Source: Neorhizobium sp. SHOUNA12A | GTDB taxonomy: Bacteria; Pseudomonadota; Alphaproteobacteria; Rhizobiales; Rhizobiaceae | Reading direction: 5' to 3' | Assembly (NCBI RefSeq): GCF_023006505.1 | Contig: NZ_JALBGV010000003.1 | Location: 1 to 64,000 of the forward strand | Length of the DNA: 64,000 bases | Shown here: piece after piece, positions 62,035 to 64,000 of the stretch | Numbering within the stretch: the stretch's first letter is position 1 | How the letters are laid out: every line of letters begins with the position of its first letter | Made by a program: the position numbers and the translations under genes | Notes under the pieces: model-generated | The model's input: only the letters and a program-made list of their open reading frames with translations | The model's database searches: none | What the model was told of the DNA's origin: nothing

Positions 62035-62613
62035 ATGTCAGCGTCGCAGGAAATTCATACCAAGGTCACGCCTGAAGAACTTGCCCATACATTTGACGAG
62101 GCTCCAACTGAGGCCAATCTCAGCGCCTATGCGTTCGAGGACTGGATCACCCTGGCCCTTTTCTGGCTGATGACGGGTTGCGTCTTCCTCCAGTTCTTCA
62201 CGCGCTACGTCCTCAACAACAGTTATGCATGGACAGAGGAAATCGCCGTCAACTGCTTGATCGGCGTGGTGTTCCTGGGCGCTGTGATGTGCGTGCGTAC
62301 GTCACGCCATATCCAGGTGGATGTCCTCTATCATTACCTGCCCGCCCGCGTGACCCGCGTGATGGCGACGGCGGTGGATCTCATCCGCATCGGCTTCTTC
62401 CTCTACGGATCATGGCTGATGTGGCGTTACATGGAGATCGTGGCGGACGAGGAGATGGTGACGGTGCAACTGCCGCGCAACATCGTCTTCTATTCCGTGC
62501 TTGCCGCCTTCGTGCTGATGTTGCTGCGCTCGATCCAGGTCTTCATCGCCAACATGCGCCGGGGTTACTCCGTTCTGGAGCGACCGGAAGCTTTCCAGAG
62601 CGTGGAGGATTGA
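62035..62613 (+). CDS. TRAP transporter small permease (DctQ family)
   Basis: A 192-residue four-helix membrane protein: WITLALFWLMTGCVFLQFFTRYVLNNSYAWTEEIAV (read in parts), the DctQ signature RYV..NS..WTEE, then FLGAVMCVRTSRHIQVD. It forms the transporter with DctM and is needed for its assembly. I chose the ATG at 62035 (AGGA eight bases upstream); one at 62026 is an alternative. Four bases separate it from the next gene. Confidence 0.92.
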   Translation: MSASQEIHTKVTPEELAHTFDEAPTEANLSAYAFEDWITLALFWLMTGCVFLQFFTRYVLNNSYAWTEEIAVNCLIGVVFLGAVMCVRTSRHIQVDVLYHYLPARVTRVMATAVDLIRIGFFLYGSWLMWRYMEIVADEEMVTVQLPRNIVFYSVLAAFVLMLLRSIQVFIANMRRGYSVLERPEAFQSVED

Positions 62614-62617
62614 CGCC

Positions 62618-64000
62618 ATGTTGCTGCTCATAGGTTCGTTTCTTGTCCTGATGCTGATCGGACTTCCGGTCGCCGTCTCCATGGCCGTGTCATCGGTCCT
62701 CTACATTGTCTTCTATGACGTCGCGCCAGACATCATTGCCGCGCAGCGGCTGATTGCCGGCGTCGAAAGCTTTCCGCTGCTGGCGGTTCCCTTCTTCATC
62801 CTCGCCGGCAACCTGATGAATATCGCGGGCGTCACCGGCCGCATCTACGCCTTCGCCGTTGCCCTTGTCGGCTGGATGAAGGGTGGCCTCGCGCAGGTGA
62901 ACATCATCGGCTCGGTGGTGTTTTCCGGCATGTCGGGAACGGCACTGGCAGATGCCGCAGGCATCGGCACCATCGAGATCAAGGCCATGCGCGATCACGG
63001 CTATCCGGTGGAAGCGGCCGTCGGCGTTACCGCGGCCTCTGCCACGCTCGGGCCGATCTTTCCGCCGTCGCTGCCCTTCGTCATCTACGGCATGATGGCA
63101 AATGTCTCGATCGGCGCTCTCTTCATGGCCGGCATCGTGCCCGGCGTCGTCATGACGGTGCTGATGATGGTCACCGTCGCGATCTTTGCCTATGTCAAAC
63201 GCTGGGGCTCGGATGCCCCGTTCAGCATCAAGGGCCTGATCGGCGCGTCGTCGGAGATCCTCGTCGTCATGTTGGTCCCGGCCACCATCTGGGTTCTGCT
63301 CACGCTCGGCCTGTCGCTCAACTTTGCCATTTTCATTGCACTGGCCGCGCTGCTGATATGCGACTGGTATTTCAACTTTTCCGCGGTGATGGCGCTGATG
63401 ACCCCGGTCATCCTGATCGGCGGCATGACCATGGGCTGGTTTACGCCGACGGAAGCAGCCGTCGCGGCCGTTCTCTGGTCGCTGTTCCTCGGCATGGTGC
63501 GCTACCGGACCATGACATTCAGGACGATCGCAAAGGCGACTTTCGACACGATTGAAACGACGGCATCGGTCCTGTTCATCGTGGCCGCAGCCTCCGTGTT
63601 TGCCTGGCTTTTGACGGTCAGCCAGACGGCGCAGCTCCTGTCGGAAGCGATCCTCTCCATCACCAGCAACAAATGGCTCTTCCTCATCCTGGTGAACCTG
63701 CTGATGCTGTTCGTCGGCTGCTTCCTCGATACGATCGCGGCGATCACCATCCTCGTCCCGATCCTGCTGCCGCTGGTCAAGCAGTTCGATATCGATCCGG
63801 TGCATTTCGGGTTGATAATGACGCTGAACCTGATGATCGGCCTCCTCCATCCGCCGCTCGGCATGGTGCTCTTCGTTCTGTCGCGTGTCGCGCGGCTGTC
63901 CGTCGAGCGTACGACGATGGCGATCATTCCCTGGCTGGTGCCGCTCATCATCGCATTGCTGCTGATCACCTTCATCCCGGCTATCACCCTCTGGCTGCCG
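62618..64000 (+). CDS. TRAP transporter large permease (DctM family), runs off the window
   Basis: At least 461 residues; the frame is still open at base 64000. It has about twelve transmembrane helices. Landmarks: LLLIGSFLVLMLIGLPVAVSMAVS, FPLLAVPFFILAGNLMN, IIGSVVFSGMSGTALADAAGIG, PPSLPFVIYG and FLDTIAAITILVPILLPL, which together define DctM. It couples sodium to import of the DctP-bound acid. Length suggests only a few residues are missing. The catabolic genes of this module would be downstream, outside the window. Confidence 0.93.
   Translation, partial: MLLLIGSFLVLMLIGLPVAVSMAVSSVLYIVFYDVAPDIIAAQRLIAGVESFPLLAVPFFILAGNLMNIAGVTGRIYAFAVALVGWMKGGLAQVNIIGSVVFSGMSGTALADAAGIGTIEIKAMRDHGYPVEAAVGVTAASATLGPIFPPSLPFVIYGMMANVSIGALFMAGIVPGVVMTVLMMVTVAIFAYVKRWGSDAPFSIKGLIGASSEILVVMLVPATIWVLLTLGLSLNFAIFIALAALLICDWYFNFSAVMALMTPVILIGGMTMGWFTPTEAAVAAVLWSLFLGMVRYRTMTFRTIAKATFDTIETTASVLFIVAAASVFAWLLTVSQTAQLLSEAILSITSNKWLFLILVNLLMLFVGCFLDTIAAITILVPILLPLVKQFDIDPVHFGLIMTLNLMIGLLHPPLGMVLFVLSRVARLSVERTTMAIIPWLVPLIIALLLITFIPAITLWLP

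Noticed and set aside
62690-63850. 386-residue minus-strand frame rich in Asp, His and Arg
   Set aside because: Mirror of the DctM permease gene; charged low-complexity content is what the reverse of transmembrane codons gives.
1-64000. CRISPR arrays, tRNA or rRNA genes, insertion sequences, phage genes
   Set aside because: No regularly spaced repeats, transposase or integrase frames, or recognisable RNA genes were seen. The S24 repressor alone is not evidence of a prophage.

Overview
The window looks like chromosomal DNA of an alphaproteobacterium of the Rhizobiaceae (Rhizobium/Agrobacterium/Neorhizobium type). It is GC-rich with dense, often overlapping genes. Two blocks support this placement: a PodJ-like polarity gene followed by TauE/SafE and TIGR02186 genes, and pyrD with DUF952, MATE and DUF6460 genes. 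The many solute-binding-protein transporters, each beside its own regulator, also fit. This assignment rests on recognising families and gene order; no search was run.

Layout. From 1 to about 24 kb is mostly housekeeping or backbone: the 3' end of podJ, a TauE/SafE exporter with a TIGR02186 partner, an HxlR regulator divergent from a RibD/DHFR-like reductase, a divergent ClC protein, an alpha/beta hydrolase, a universal stress protein, the Lhr-like helicase/PdeM DNA-repair pair, an Rrf2/AhpD-like redox pair, a YitT protein, a TPR-methyltransferase, DUF6460, CAP and MATE proteins, pyrD with DUF952, a LuxR-type response regulator, an S24 repressor, an amino-acid-type binding protein and a family-2 glycosyltransferase. 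A short AT-richer patch (about 8.1-8.98 kb) with an orphan gene interrupts this backbone.

From 24 to 64 kb the window is a series of catabolic modules, nearly all a transporter plus enzymes plus a regulator. (a) A tannase/feruloyl-esterase-like enzyme. (b) LysR / peptide-type ABC transporter / creatininase-like / RraA-like / gamma-glutamyltransferase-like / N-formylglutamate amidohydrolase-like, tightly overlapped, 25.9-36.0 kb. (c) An SDR divergent from an AraC regulator. (d) An alginate import-and-degradation operon led by a GntR regulator, 37.9-47.7 kb: AlgS/AlgM1/AlgM2/AlgQ-like ABC importer, a PL15 exo-lyase closely matching what I remember of Atu3025, a DEH-reductase-like SDR and an SGNH hydrolase that may remove acetyl groups. 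(e) A second peptide-type ABC operon, 47.9-56.7 kb, with an M24-like and an M20-like protein that have lost most metal ligands, plus a second, nearly canonical M20, divergent from a HutC-type GntR. (f) An MBL-fold protein with a QxDxDY motif plus an NTF2-like protein, divergent from a LysR. (g) An FCD-GntR-controlled TRAP transporter that runs off the right edge.

Regulatory DNA is readable by eye. Dyads lie upstream of the HxlR, Rrf2, AraC, HutC-GntR and FCD-GntR genes, and a tandem repeat lies before the alginate GntR. GC-rich hairpins follow three of the transporter binding-protein genes, which probably sets their expression apart from the genes downstream. The most interesting points are the run of catabolic enzymes with altered catalytic or metal sites (creatininase-like, RraA-like, M24-like, M20-like, MBL-like) in transporter operons of unknown substrate, and the SGNH hydrolase built into an alginate operon.
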